DNA of 64,000 nt, taken from positions 124,001-188,000 of the forward strand of contig MU385865.1 in assembly GCA_022497145.1 (NCBI GenBank), given 5' to 3'. Source of the stretch: Rostrohypoxylon terebratum. Its lineage: Eukaryota > Ascomycota > Sordariomycetes > Xylariales > Hypoxylaceae. A model generated the notes under the pieces. That model saw nothing but the letters and a program-made list of their open reading frames with translations. It was not told the DNA's origin and did not search any database. Both the position numbers and the translations under genes were made by a program. Each line of letters begins with the position of its first letter. Position 1 is the stretch's first letter. Shown here in pieces: positions 1 to 11,043 of this stretch.

Positions 1-1172
1 TCATGTCTTACAGATTTACAGATCCCCATTCGATAAACAATGCGATCAGATCAGCAAATCCGGCATTGCCATATATTACATAGTATATTACGCATTACTC
101 ATACTTACAAGCCTGTCTCTGTCTGATATCGTCCTTTCTCACCGAAGCCGAGGAAGATGAAGCATCAGCTCGCTACAGACTATCGATGATTCGACTCTGC
201 TGTAAAAATAGACCCATTATTAATACACACCTCTTTAGGTAGGCAGCAAACGGGTCAGTCACCTTACTACACAAGCAAATGCCCCAAAGTAGGATAGGCC
301 CGACTCAATGCTACTACGATTTCCTACCGTCCCCAAGCCCTCCAGTACCACCTTCACACCTTCACCCCATTACCGCTAGCTAATAGCTATAGCCGACCAC
401 AAGTGTGACGAGGGGTTTTAAACGATCGATCGCGGATTGGTGGTGCACGCACCTGCCTGTCCGGGGAAGAAACACCAAACCCCTTGAAGGGGAACCCTTG
501 AATGACTTCATTACACGAAATTGCTAGTGATGCGGTGATGAACGCGGTTCCCGCCAAGCTGAGCGCGAGGCCGACCATTTCATTGGTCATCCCGTCCGAT
601 CCTTCGGCGACGGTGGACCTGTCCACCAAGTACCTTTCCCGCCACTTACCGCCGGCGCGATACAAAGCCCACCCTTCAAATTGACGATAGCTTGCTAGCT
701 TGCCAACCCCCTTGTTGGCGAAACGTTTCAACTCGAACGTTGCCGGCACTGGTCCTTGCATCGAAGCGGAGTACCCTGCGCTGGCTTACGGTCTGCGAGG
801 GATGTACTATGTACGTAGTAGAGATGGCGCCTCCCTTATGGGACGACCAGGAGCCTAGGTAATAAGTGTTGCCTAAATAAATAGTTCTACCTAGTCAAGC
901 GAATGCGTACTATGCAGTATGTTTAAAATAAGCCTGCTACGCCTCCCCGTCGCATAGCCCTACATAGTATAACCGTGTAGGTATCTGAGTGGCTCGAGAG
1001 GATCCGCCAATCGTGCTTAGCCAAGCTTAATCGACCGCGCAGCTCGAGTACTTGAAGCGCGATATTCCCCAGGTCCCAGGTTGCGATCTACTCCATCTCA
1101 CAACCATTCACGGACCCCCTTACTTACCCGACGGATAGGAACAGAGGTCCATAACCCTCTACAACCGCCACG
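1..1172. other. Left-edge intergenic region
   Basis: No recognisable gene. The stretch holds an open frame on the minus strand (387-761, 124 codons) whose predicted peptide has one hydrophobic segment, but it resembles nothing I know and is not annotated as a gene. The last 100 bases before 1173 would be the promoter and leader of the GH18 gene. Confidence 0.5.
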
Positions 1173-2240
1173 ATGTTGCTCTGCAATGTATCTCAGTGGA
1201 TGACGCGGCTACTGCCGCTCCTCGTGCCGGCAGTGTGCGCGAAGAAGTGCACCAGGGCCGCCGTCAACGACCACCGCGTGGTAGTCTACTACCAGACTAC
1301 GAACTACAACGGCAGTGCGACGGAGCACGTCTCGCTGCTCCCGCTCATCAGCGACAAGTCGAACATCCCGGTGACGCACGTGCTGATCGCCGCCATCCAC
1401 CTGACAGACGACCCAGGCGTGCACCTGAACAACTACCCTCCGGACAACTCGCTCTTCGACAAAGTCTGGTCTGACGCCGCGCAGCTGCAAGCCGCCGGCG
1501 TGACCGTAATGGGCATGCTCGGCGGCGCCGCAGCGGGCTCCTACAAGCGCCTCGACGGCGACGACGCCTCCTTCGAGAAGTACTACAAGCCTCTGCACGA
1601 CATGATCGGGACCTACAACCTGCAAGGTCTCGACCTCGACGTCGAGGAATCCATGTCCCTCTCCGGCATCATCCGCCTGATCGACCGCTTAAAGAAAGAC
1701 TTCGGCTCCTCCTTCACCATCTCCCTGGCCCCCGTTGCCGCGGCGCTGACGGAAGGCGGCGGCAACCTGAGCGGGTTCAGCTACTTCGACCTGGAGAAGC
1801 AGCGCGGGTCCTCGATCTCCTTCTACAACGGCCAGTTCTACTACGGCTGGGGCTCCGCCTCGTCCGCATCGGACTACGAGTCGATCATCGACGACGGCTT
1901 CGCCGCGAACAAGGTGGTGATGGGCATCCTCACCAATTCCGCCAACGGCAACGGGTTCGTGTCGCTCGACACCACGGCGACCGTGCTGAAGGAGCTGACG
2001 AGCGAGAACACCGGCTTCGGCGGCGTCGCCGGCTGGGAGTACTTCAACTCGCAGCCCGGCGGCGAGTCCGCGCCGAACGAGTGGGCCACCTTCATGGCCC
2101 AGCACGTGCGCTCCGCCTCCGCTACCAGCGGCAAGAAGAAGGAGATCTCCACGCGCGAGGCCGTGTGGCGCCGCATCAGGAAGGCCGGCCGCCGCGTCAG
2201 GCGCGAGGCCAAGAGGGTGTACCGGGACTACATCGCCTAA
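1173..2240 (+). CDS. Secreted glycoside hydrolase family 18 protein (chitinase-like)
   Basis: This 355-residue intronless protein is a GH18 TIM-barrel enzyme of the chitinase/endo-beta-N-acetylglucosaminidase type, predicted to act on chitin or N-glycan GlcNAc linkages outside the cell. Residues 1-23 look like a signal peptide (hydrophobic run ending VCA). The beta-4 active-site motif is QGLDLDVE at 151-158, keeping D154, D156 and the proton donor E158; the usual first Asp of DGxDxDxE is Gln. The beta-3 strand motif is MLGG (115-118) in place of SxGG. Aromatic lining residues follow in the FYNGQFYYGW stretch (218-227) and the GWEYFN segment (287-292). The C-terminal 35 residues are strongly basic (KKKEIS, then RRIRKAGRRVRREAKR) and lie outside the barrel. 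The first ATG has A at -3; a second in-frame Met at residue 10 would also leave a signal peptide. Third-position GC is high. Family is confident; substrate is not. Confidence 0.85.
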   Translation: MLLCNVSQWMTRLLPLLVPAVCAKKCTRAAVNDHRVVVYYQTTNYNGSATEHVSLLPLISDKSNIPVTHVLIAAIHLTDDPGVHLNNYPPDNSLFDKVWSDAAQLQAAGVTVMGMLGGAAAGSYKRLDGDDASFEKYYKPLHDMIGTYNLQGLDLDVEESMSLSGIIRLIDRLKKDFGSSFTISLAPVAAALTEGGGNLSGFSYFDLEKQRGSSISFYNGQFYYGWGSASSASDYESIIDDGFAANKVVMGILTNSANGNGFVSLDTTATVLKELTSENTGFGGVAGWEYFNSQPGGESAPNEWATFMAQHVRSASATSGKKKEISTREAVWRRIRKAGRRVRREAKRVYRDYIA

Positions 2241-4640
2241 ACCTAAATACCTACCCACCTACCTACCTTTCTCCCTTTCTCCCTTCCCTCGCATCGCCGT
2301 ACCTAATGCTTCCTGCATGTACATAACCATACCCAACCTTATTGCGGCGGAGGCGTTAAACCAGCGCGTGATTATACCCAGAGTAACCTAGTGTTCATAA
2401 TCATCGAACCTTTTTGTATATACCTTTGACTTATATAGTTTCATAAGAGATTGCCCATGCATGCATCCGTATACTTTATCTCTGCCCTACCTCTCCGCGC
2501 TTGTTTGTGACATCCACACTTTGTAACACGCGCACATATACAGCGTTACACGACAGGAAGCTCTCTTATCTCGCATTCGGAGTTGCTAAAGACTATTATA
2601 CGCATTACATTATGGGAGTTAATAATGGCAACATCGTTGGTTTACGGTATAACTATCAGACAAACATCGAAGTAAGGGGGTATATGTGTATAGACAGCAG
2701 GTTATGTTTCACCTCTATAGTATCCAACTCACTTATTCATTCGTCGAAAGGAGAAGGCCCGTTTTGAATAAGTAGAGGGTTGCTTTTGTTCAACCATACA
2801 CAACGTATAATACAACATCCTTAAAAGAGCAAGATGAAGAGATGAGGAGCAACATGCACGAGATTCAAGCCGCACCACGAAACTGGTCTAGACCTCAGCT
2901 GCTGGCGACTATGCCTGCATCTCTAGGTGTATCCCTTTAGAGTGTTTGATGTAAATACGGACCTGATATATTCATAAAATTAACTTCAACCACCGGTGAA
3001 CCCAATCTCAGCTAGAAGATGCCGCGGTTGTCTTGAATCAAATCGAAAGCTCACTTAGTCTATCACCTACCTAGCAGTTTAGAAGAATATCTCAATGGTT
3101 TCATTAGCGGTGTAGTAATATTTTAGAATTGTTGTAGTGATCTCATTAGTCAGTTATATCTTTATCATGTAGTGCAAATCGCTTGCTCGCTAGAATCCGC
3201 TGCATCTAGATGGTATCCAACTAACAACCTCTTGATTCCAAAACACAAAAGCAATCATCGTCTTGATTTTGATAACTCCGGTGACCAGCCTCATTGGGCA
3301 GCTATGCATACTCAGCAGAGCGAACTGCGGTATTTGTTTCTTTTTTTTTCCAAGGTAAATCCAGGTTGATCCAAGATCTGGTCGAGTCCCTGTATCTGCT
3401 TCTTCCAATGCGGATCTAAACGTCCGTTATGCGCACAAATTTGCTTCTTGTGACTTCTTCCCAGTATAAAATTTGAAAATCCGTCGTAAAGTGGCTTCTG
3501 GCTGCCCAGATCTGCAATCATTTATGGTATATGATCCACGTCCAACGCCGAGCAATGCAATGGCTACCCAACTTAACCGAAGAATACCTTCCCAATGCGT
3601 CCAACTGAAGGAGCCACAACTCCTTCAAAATGCACAAAAACTCTGCTAGTCCAAGAATCAACAACGCTAAATGAGGAACAAGAAATGATAAGAATGTGTG
3701 GAAATGGGTAGTCGCTCAAGTAGAAAAAGTAATTTCAAGGGTATCCAGATGGCCGCGCACAAGATCGTAGAAATGAAAAAATATCGGACAAAACGACGGC
3801 TACCTCATCGGAGCACAATCGTCATAAGTACATCCTAGTCCGACGCATAAAGCCGATAAGTTCGGGATGGCATTCCAACAAGTTTTTTTTTCTCTTTTCC
3901 CTCTTCTCCCATCAGAGCCGCTAATGCTGCTCCCGGGTAAAAATTTCCAAATCCCGTAAGTATGAAGCGACAGCCGAGCACACAAAGGTTTAGGGGATGT
4001 CTCAGCCACGCTAGAATAAAATAGCGCAGATTCAAAGTCGTCGTGGGTCTAATTAGAAAACGGTGCAAGATAATGCACTACGGGAATGCATATGTGGGAA
4101 GTCTTGCAGAAGAACGCGGCCTAACTGAGCGAGACGGCCAACTCAGATATCCTTGTAGGAGCCATTACTCATCCGACCTCGGTCGTAGATTTGATCAAGT
4201 CGAGCAAGATCCCATACCCGAATATTCCTGGCAGGACCCTGACTAGGCGGAAAAGGATTAGAAGAACTTATCCACAACTCTGAACCCATGACAGCGCTTG
4301 TCGCGTTTCGGGCATTCTAGAATAGAATGGTGGGTCTGGCGGGACTGGCGATGTCGGAAAGGTGGAGTAATCGGAGGCCTGGTATTCGCCAAATATCAAG
4401 ACTAATTAGTCTTCCGGTAGTCGTCGTTGACGTAGCGCATGGGGCAAAGCCCACGATCCACGAAATCCTCTGCTTCGAATTGAAAATTATTCGTTGGCTG
4501 ATACAGGTAATCCACAACATTACATGTCCAATTTTGCTTTTCAGCCAACTCTAGGCTCCCTCGAATGTAGTTGTAGATCTTGAAGTCTTATTGATCGTAA
4601 TGAGGCGGCGAAAGTAAACCAAAGATCATGTTTGCCGGGT
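2241..4640. other. Intergenic region, no supported gene
   Basis: This 2.4-kb stretch holds only short unsupported open frames on both strands, for example 3835-4068 minus and 4327-4554 plus, with no domain I recognise. It is more AT-rich than the flanking genes. The first part would be the GH18 3' UTR and holds TGTATATA at 2415-2422, which fits the Pumilio consensus. Confidence 0.5.
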
Positions 4641-6230
4641 TTAAATGGTGTCCTGTGAGATAGCAACCCACCGCGCAGGAATACCGTCAGGTCCAATTTC
4701 GTAAGGCTTTGATGTAGACTTTCTTGGCGGAAGAAGCCAACGTGCGTGTCCTTCGCGTTGGTCATCCAATTTACCACGCTTGCGCATCAGATGCTCTAGG
4801 ACAGCAATACGAATAAAATCCGAGTTCTCGCGTATCTCTCGCTGTCGAGGCCCTGGCGGAAGGACGTAGGCGGTTGGTGATTTAGAAATACTTGCTTGAC
4901 TGCCCGAACGACCGGATGCAGGGGCGCTCCTTGACCTTTGGATTTTGTAAGTCTGCATCTGAATGGAAGCCGTGTAGCTACGGGTTGGGGGGCGGGCACG
5001 TGAATCGGGACGTAGATTGCTCGTCGGGTTTAGATAACGACGCATTGCTTCGCTAGGCTCTTCCATAATAGGGGGCATTCTTTCGTCCGTGAACGGGACC
5101 CTCGGGTCGATGGTAAGTATAGACCTGGTAAGAAAATCATCGGGGGGTATCGAGGAAGCGGTAAAACTAGACAAAGATCGAGCCGCGGAGCGTAATGCGC
5201 GAAGGGACGCTGTCAAATTCGATTTGAAGACAGATTTTAAGGGCGCCAGCCCCGTAGTCTGCTTCTGTTGTGAGGGTCCAGACTTGGAGTCAAAGACTCT
5301 GAAATCGAGTTGGTCGATATCCGTATTGCTCCTGTTAGCAAGTGGGTGTTCTGGATGTTTCCCGGGAGGTGAAGAAATCGGCTCTAATGAACGCCTCGGT
5401 GGACGTATTCTTCTTCCTCGTGGTGTGATGGGAGAATCGATAGAGGTGACAACACTAGTACCAAGAGAGTCGCCCAGAGACGGGACGCTCTCGAAAGATG
5501 CAGCACGGGTTGAAAAAGCCGACGTAAACGCGCTGTCGCTAGTTATGGATGATTCGTCCTCGTCGAGCTCATCCGGTGGGCTAAGCAATATATCCATTGG
5601 GCTACGATCGTAAGATGCGATACTTCCATCGCTCAAATCTCGAGCGAATTCTTCGCTAAGTTCTTGGCTCAATGCTTTCTCGGAGACCTGTGATCGGGTC
5701 ACTATAGAATCCACGGTCATCCGGGAATCTCTAGATGAGTCTCTGGACTGCTGCCGCGACCTCGCACGCCGGTTAGGTGGAGGGATGCTAGTCATGGCAA
5801 GCAAGGCGGCCACAGATGGGGGAATTGCATCGGGAGAATGCGCATCGTGAGGTATTCTGGGAGAGTGCCTTCGTGGCGCATGCGGGTGAGGTCGTGATCT
5901 GTGCGCATGCGCACCATCTTGCTTTGATTTTATGGGGATCTGTACAGCGCTGGAATGAGTATTTGGTCGCGCGACAGCGTTGGTTATGGTAGCACTTGGC
6001 GGGCTACTGCTTGGCGGAGATAGCTTATCCGACTGTAGACCTTTCCTCTTAGCCATACTAAGGTCCTTTGGTGGTGCTTTGATGTTCGTAGGCTTGATTG
6101 GAGTGGCGTCTCTCTTCGTAGATGGGTCATCCTTTCGCTTAAGTGTAGATACCTTAGACGTCGAGATAGGTACGGAGGTCGGTGATAAAGGTTGTTTGCG
6201 AGAGTAGAAAAAGGACCTCGGAACCATCAT
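4641..6230 (-). CDS. Unknown Ser/Pro/Arg-rich, largely disordered fungal protein
   Basis: A 529-residue open frame without introns and of unknown function. Most of it is low-complexity Ser, Pro, Arg and Thr sequence with many SP/TP sites, so probably disordered and heavily phosphorylated. The N-terminal half has basic patches that could be nuclear localisation signals, and the middle has Asp/Glu-Ser stretches (for example SPPDELDEDESS). The last 65 residues look different. They are denser in hydrophobic and charged residues, with the motifs FIRIAVLEHLMRKRGKLDD and ARWLLPPRK followed by GIPARWV. From memory of fungal proteomes this C-terminal block is the conserved part of an uncharacterised Pezizomycotina family. 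Coding is supported by the long frame and by the contrast between the disordered body and structured tail. It stands alone, with gaps of 2.4 kb and 4.8 kb on its two sides. Confidence 0.75.
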   Translation of the reverse strand: MMVPRSFFYSRKQPLSPTSVPISTSKVSTLKRKDDPSTKRDATPIKPTNIKAPPKDLSMAKRKGLQSDKLSPPSSSPPSATITNAVARPNTHSSAVQIPIKSKQDGAHAHRSRPHPHAPRRHSPRIPHDAHSPDAIPPSVAALLAMTSIPPPNRRARSRQQSRDSSRDSRMTVDSIVTRSQVSEKALSQELSEEFARDLSDGSIASYDRSPMDILLSPPDELDEDESSITSDSAFTSAFSTRAASFESVPSLGDSLGTSVVTSIDSPITPRGRRIRPPRRSLEPISSPPGKHPEHPLANRSNTDIDQLDFRVFDSKSGPSQQKQTTGLAPLKSVFKSNLTASLRALRSAARSLSSFTASSIPPDDFLTRSILTIDPRVPFTDERMPPIMEEPSEAMRRYLNPTSNLRPDSRARPPTRSYTASIQMQTYKIQRSRSAPASGRSGSQASISKSPTAYVLPPGPRQREIRENSDFIRIAVLEHLMRKRGKLDDQREGHARWLLPPRKSTSKPYEIGPDGIPARWVAISQDTI

Positions 6231-9200
6231 GGTTACTTGATTTCGAAACTGGGCTAATAACCACTAAACCGCGGGCCCGACTTTTAACGGAAATCGTTAG
6301 TAACAGTAATCAGCCGTGGCCCTATTGCTGCAATTAACCAGCCCTGGAGGTGTAGCGGGGCGGCAGGTCGCAAGGAACGTGGCTCTAAATGTGCTGTACT
6401 AGTAGTATGTAAGTCCCTAGGGCCTACTAGGTAAGTCTTCTTTTCCCGGGCTAGCGACTAAATCGGAAGGGGGGTACCGCGATTAGAATTATTGGGAATA
6501 TTCTGCCAAGTGAGGTAATGAATTGGTGGTCGTATTAATCGTGTGTAGCTTTTCACCAGGGGTCCCACGATTCTCGTACGTAACAGCGAGGCGCCTCATC
6601 GAACGTGGAATGCACCCAAAGACGTGGAAATTTGATAAAGTAACTATGATGTAGTCGCTTTGCAGATCCTTGGAGCTCGCAAGAGACTAACTACGACAAC
6701 CCGTCCCGTCTTGTCGTGATCGCAAGTCGCAACAGCTTTTCAAGTAGCCGGATCTCACGAGAATAGTGAGGCATCACCATATGGACATCTGGAAATAGGC
6801 AGATACGAACTTCCGGATGGAAGGTCGAGCTGAGATGGACGATGACGATGACAGGCGCAGGGGGGGCGCTATAACACGCAACGACTCTTGAATCAGACTA
6901 CCGGTCTTTTGCTTTTCCGCGGTCTTATGATTCGGTACCTTTGTCGTGAATGATTACGTTGTGTGTTGTATTAGGTATATAGGCATTAAGAGCTAGTCGA
7001 TAGTGACAAAGAGGACGTAATAGTAACGAGAAAAGAATAAAAGAGGATCGAGGCAGGACGGGAGATAATATACATCTGATAGATCTAACAGGTCTAAACG
7101 AGCAAAACGAGGAAAATGGGAAGGGCGGGTATTAATGACAGCCAAGACTAACAGCCAGCTAACAACGACGAAGCGAATGAAGCGAACCAAATAGATAGAG
7201 AGTTATGTATTATGACTTGTACAACAGGATTTCGATTGACACTGGGCACTCATCCCTCATCTTGACTTATGAAATGTACAGTAGGATAGAGGGGATAGAG
7301 GATGTGTGGCCTGCCTGATTCGGGGAAGATAGCATAAACCCAGCTTGGAACTTGGAACTGGCATGTGGAAGAAGTGGGAATAGGGAAAAAAGAGAGGCAC
7401 CAAACTGGAGACTTGAGAAAAGACAGTGCAACCCCTTTAGCCCTCGAGTGACGAGTCAAGTAACTTCAGGTAACTGAGATCTTAGCCCCTTCCTAGGTAC
7501 CCGAATACATGGCTACAACCTTGTGACGCACGCGACTCCCGCGGATTTTGTACATATTTTATGTAGCTCTTGCCAAGTATTCCTTACCGTGGGATGTACA
7601 CACTCATGTACCTTCCTTTTGGCATTATTATTAGTACCTTCCATGGATGTACCTACCGAACGGTGCAGTCCGGGACTGTACCTAGTAACATACGGGTTGG
7701 GGCGACTGATAAGGTGCCAAGGTTCCATCTAGGCGGAATGCCATTCTGATCATTCCTGATCTTTTCTTCAACATGCGTTTTATTAATTATTAACCCTCAA
7801 ACATTGGAAGTGACATAGTGACATACATCGCATATCCCCGACACCGAACATACAGCATTACATACCTACTACTTTGTACATCGACAATACTCTTTCGAAA
7901 AGACTACATCCGTCAATATTATCGTCTCGGACTTATTGTACGTAAATGTACGCCCACACATAAATCTGTCAGATGAGGCGTGATCTGGAATATGCACGTA
8001 TCCCGCGACTTTATACTTTTATGAGTTGTCACTGGGCTTACGTAGCTGAAGACATCAGTGTGCGCGGGTTGATGGTTGAGGGTTTTCAACTGATCGGCTG
8101 ACCCGATACCCCTAAAAGAGGTACTCAGGACCTCCAGGGCTAGGTCTTCGCCCTGTGGAATGCCCAGGCGTGGCTCTCAACCGCAACCCCACAAATTGGG
8201 AAATCAGCTCTCACCGTATCGAAACACATGCTTCTGGAAGGTACTTAGGACCTAGGTCCTACTAGGCTGCTAGGTATGTATTGTACAGTGCTACACACTA
8301 CACTGCTACAACAAATCTTGCCACTCTCTCCGCCCTTGCAGGACGAGGATGATGGGGGTTTGTTGGGGGCAGGACCCTGAAAATCGACCACCAGACTCCC
8401 TCACGGGCCATTCATTATCATTCATTATTAATGAGGTCGTTTCTCCTAAAGAGACGTTGCCAAGTTACATGAAAAGTCGAGACCGAATACGACCGTCCAA
8501 TTCCTCAATCCGACGTCTCCGGGTCTCTTGATGGACTTCATAGACGAAAGGTATGGAAATCAGCCTATGGGAATGAAATGCTCAAAGCTACCTCAGTACA
8601 TCAGTTGATGAGCTAGAAGTTAGTAAGTCCTACTACCTAAACGTAGCATCGCGCGCACACATCCATGCCCACACCACTCTCGCAAAGTCAATATGCCATC
8701 AAACAAGACTGTGGGGAATCCTTGACATTCCCATGGAGCTCATGGGGTTCATGGGGTCTCATTTTCGAAATGTATCAGGTTCGGGCTCTAAGGCAGTGGC
8801 ATGAGTCATTGGATCATGTTTTAAGCAAGTTGTCAGCTAACGGCACTATTATATTTCCCATGGCAAACCGACATTTCGACAATGCCCAACCACACCAAAG
8901 TTAATATCAGCCTACATACTATTATGTAGTACTTCTGCCGCACCGCATCTCGCTAAATGGTACCAAACAACCCGAGTTACATCCTGCCAACTCACATCGA
9001 GCTATCTAATAAGACCGAATATGGACATCCTGTAATTATTATCTGCCGTTCTAAAGCGCTACAATCTGAAAAATCGCATGATATTTTTTTCCCTCTTTCT
9101 GATTTTAAGATAGGTACAGATTCTAGAGCAAAAAGATGTACCTCGCATACGCGCAACTTGCCTTAATTCCTACTCCTTCCCGTGAACGCAAGATTGGCTT

Positions 9201-11043
9201 CGATCTATAAACTTGGTCCGTAACAGCATCAGCTAACAAACACAGCGTCAAGGCGTTAGGGTCGTTGTACCGACGATCAGCTAGTCAGGAAAACCAAGAT
9301 TGACGGGTCAAAGAATAGTCTTATGCATGCCGAACCTCATTCTGCATAGTATTTTATGTATTCTTTCCCATTCAGCCAACTCGTTATCATCGCATCCTGA
9401 TTCGCTCCCCCGCACATCTAGCGAACCTCCTTTACGGACGCACCTACATCATAGCGCGAAAATATATCAACAGTCGTCGACACATCTACTAAGCCATGAA
9501 CACGAGCTCATCTCGTCTGTTTGTCTGAAGTTCATCGTGAGTGCGGGGCAAACATTGCGATTGAAGGATGAGCACGAGCATTACTCCAATAGCCCGATGA
9601 TCTGGGTACCCCGGAACGCTTCGATATTGGATCATCTTTTAGGGAACTACTTTAAGGTTTATATTACTTAAGATACGATTGTTCGCGATGTTCTGAGGGA
9701 TCACGAGTCTCCTCGACGGATCCAGCCACGACAAAGTCCCGTTACTTTGAAGTCACAGGCGGTCAAAAAACTGTAGAAGATGACGTTGCTACCTAATGGC
9801 ACAAGCCTTCAATACGGGTACTTCTCCGCGGGACGCTAGAAAGACCGCGCTTGCACTAGTAATCGGCCAGCCTTAAGAGAACTTCGGGTTTTGGTACGTA
9901 CCTAGTCTGATACTACTAGTAGTACTAGGTATAGTAGAAGGTTTGTCGTCGGTAAAAATTGGCCCTGCAGGTCGCGAGTCAAGCTCTCAGGGGGAGCCTA
10001 GAACGCATCTCGTGTCACCCAAGACAATATAAGCCGATTAATATCATGATCTTCCTGAGGTTGGTGGCACGGCATAGGCATACCGGAAGGCTTAGTTCTA
10101 GGCTCGGGATTTCCACATATAGGTAGGTAGCTAGAGGAGTATACATAAAAAGCAACCTTCCTCAATCACACACAATTGAGTAGTAACTGCTTTCATTCGA
10201 GGGAATTACTGGAACTATAACAGGTCTATTGCATGCTTGGGTACTATCGGGAATCTAAACGCTCAAAAAATGAAAACCGTCTCATCCAATTGATTGTTGC
10301 TTTTGGTGTGTCTAGACTCTATGGTGGTAATTAAAGAGACTCAGACTTACCACATCTTAGAACCATGGACATCTTTGATGTTTCACTCAGCCAAAATATA
10401 CCTTGTCTCACATTATTAGAACTCTCAATTGAAAGTCATTGATACCTAGGTAGTCACCTATCTATGGACATTAGTTCTCGATTCTCGTAGGATATATACC
10501 AAATCATATGACATAGGTACACTAAATTTCGAGGTACGAACCGCCTAGCACATTAGAAAATATGAGTTTTAACCCATAATTCCTTAAACATAATAGTATT
10601 ATATCTGAATACGCAAGTCATTCATTTGGTCATATGTTCAAATTAAGTTTATGTAACTTGAAAGTCGAACCTAGAATTGTGATAGAGTGACGGTGTATCG
10701 AGTGAACAGCTGATATAAGCTTTTGCCAGCTGTCACCCATATCTTATCTAATCGTACAACTTTCAACTTTCAACTTTCCACCGAACAACAAGCAGGAAGC
10801 TCCAGCTATTATCTAGAAAACGAAATTCGAGCTTTCCTCAACAACGGTCACATATAAAGCATAAATGGCATATCACACGTAGACATGATACCTGCTTCCT
10901 TACTAAACCTCTCGACCGAACAGCAACTATTCCGCACACCCGATTCCGTGCATCCCTAAACAACCCCTCCGGACCAACACAGCACGTAGCACCCGGCTTT
11001 CTTTCCTCCTCCTCAACGTTAAACTTCAAACCCGACAGCAACC
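6231..11043. other. 4.8-kb intergenic region, no supported gene
   Basis: No gene could be supported. Open frames of 60-123 codons (for example 9300-9671 plus) lack domains and codon bias. The region has several copies of the dispersed CCTAGG/TACCTA motif (7494-7502, 8241-8280, about 9899-9935, 10120-10135, 10445-10460). The last 200-300 bases would be the COG1 promoter and leader, with a pyrimidine-rich stretch (10745-10785). Confidence 0.45.

Noticed and set aside
9300..9671. 123-codon open frame as a gene
   Set aside because: No domain, no signal, no codon bias, and no good start context in an AT-rich intergenic stretch.
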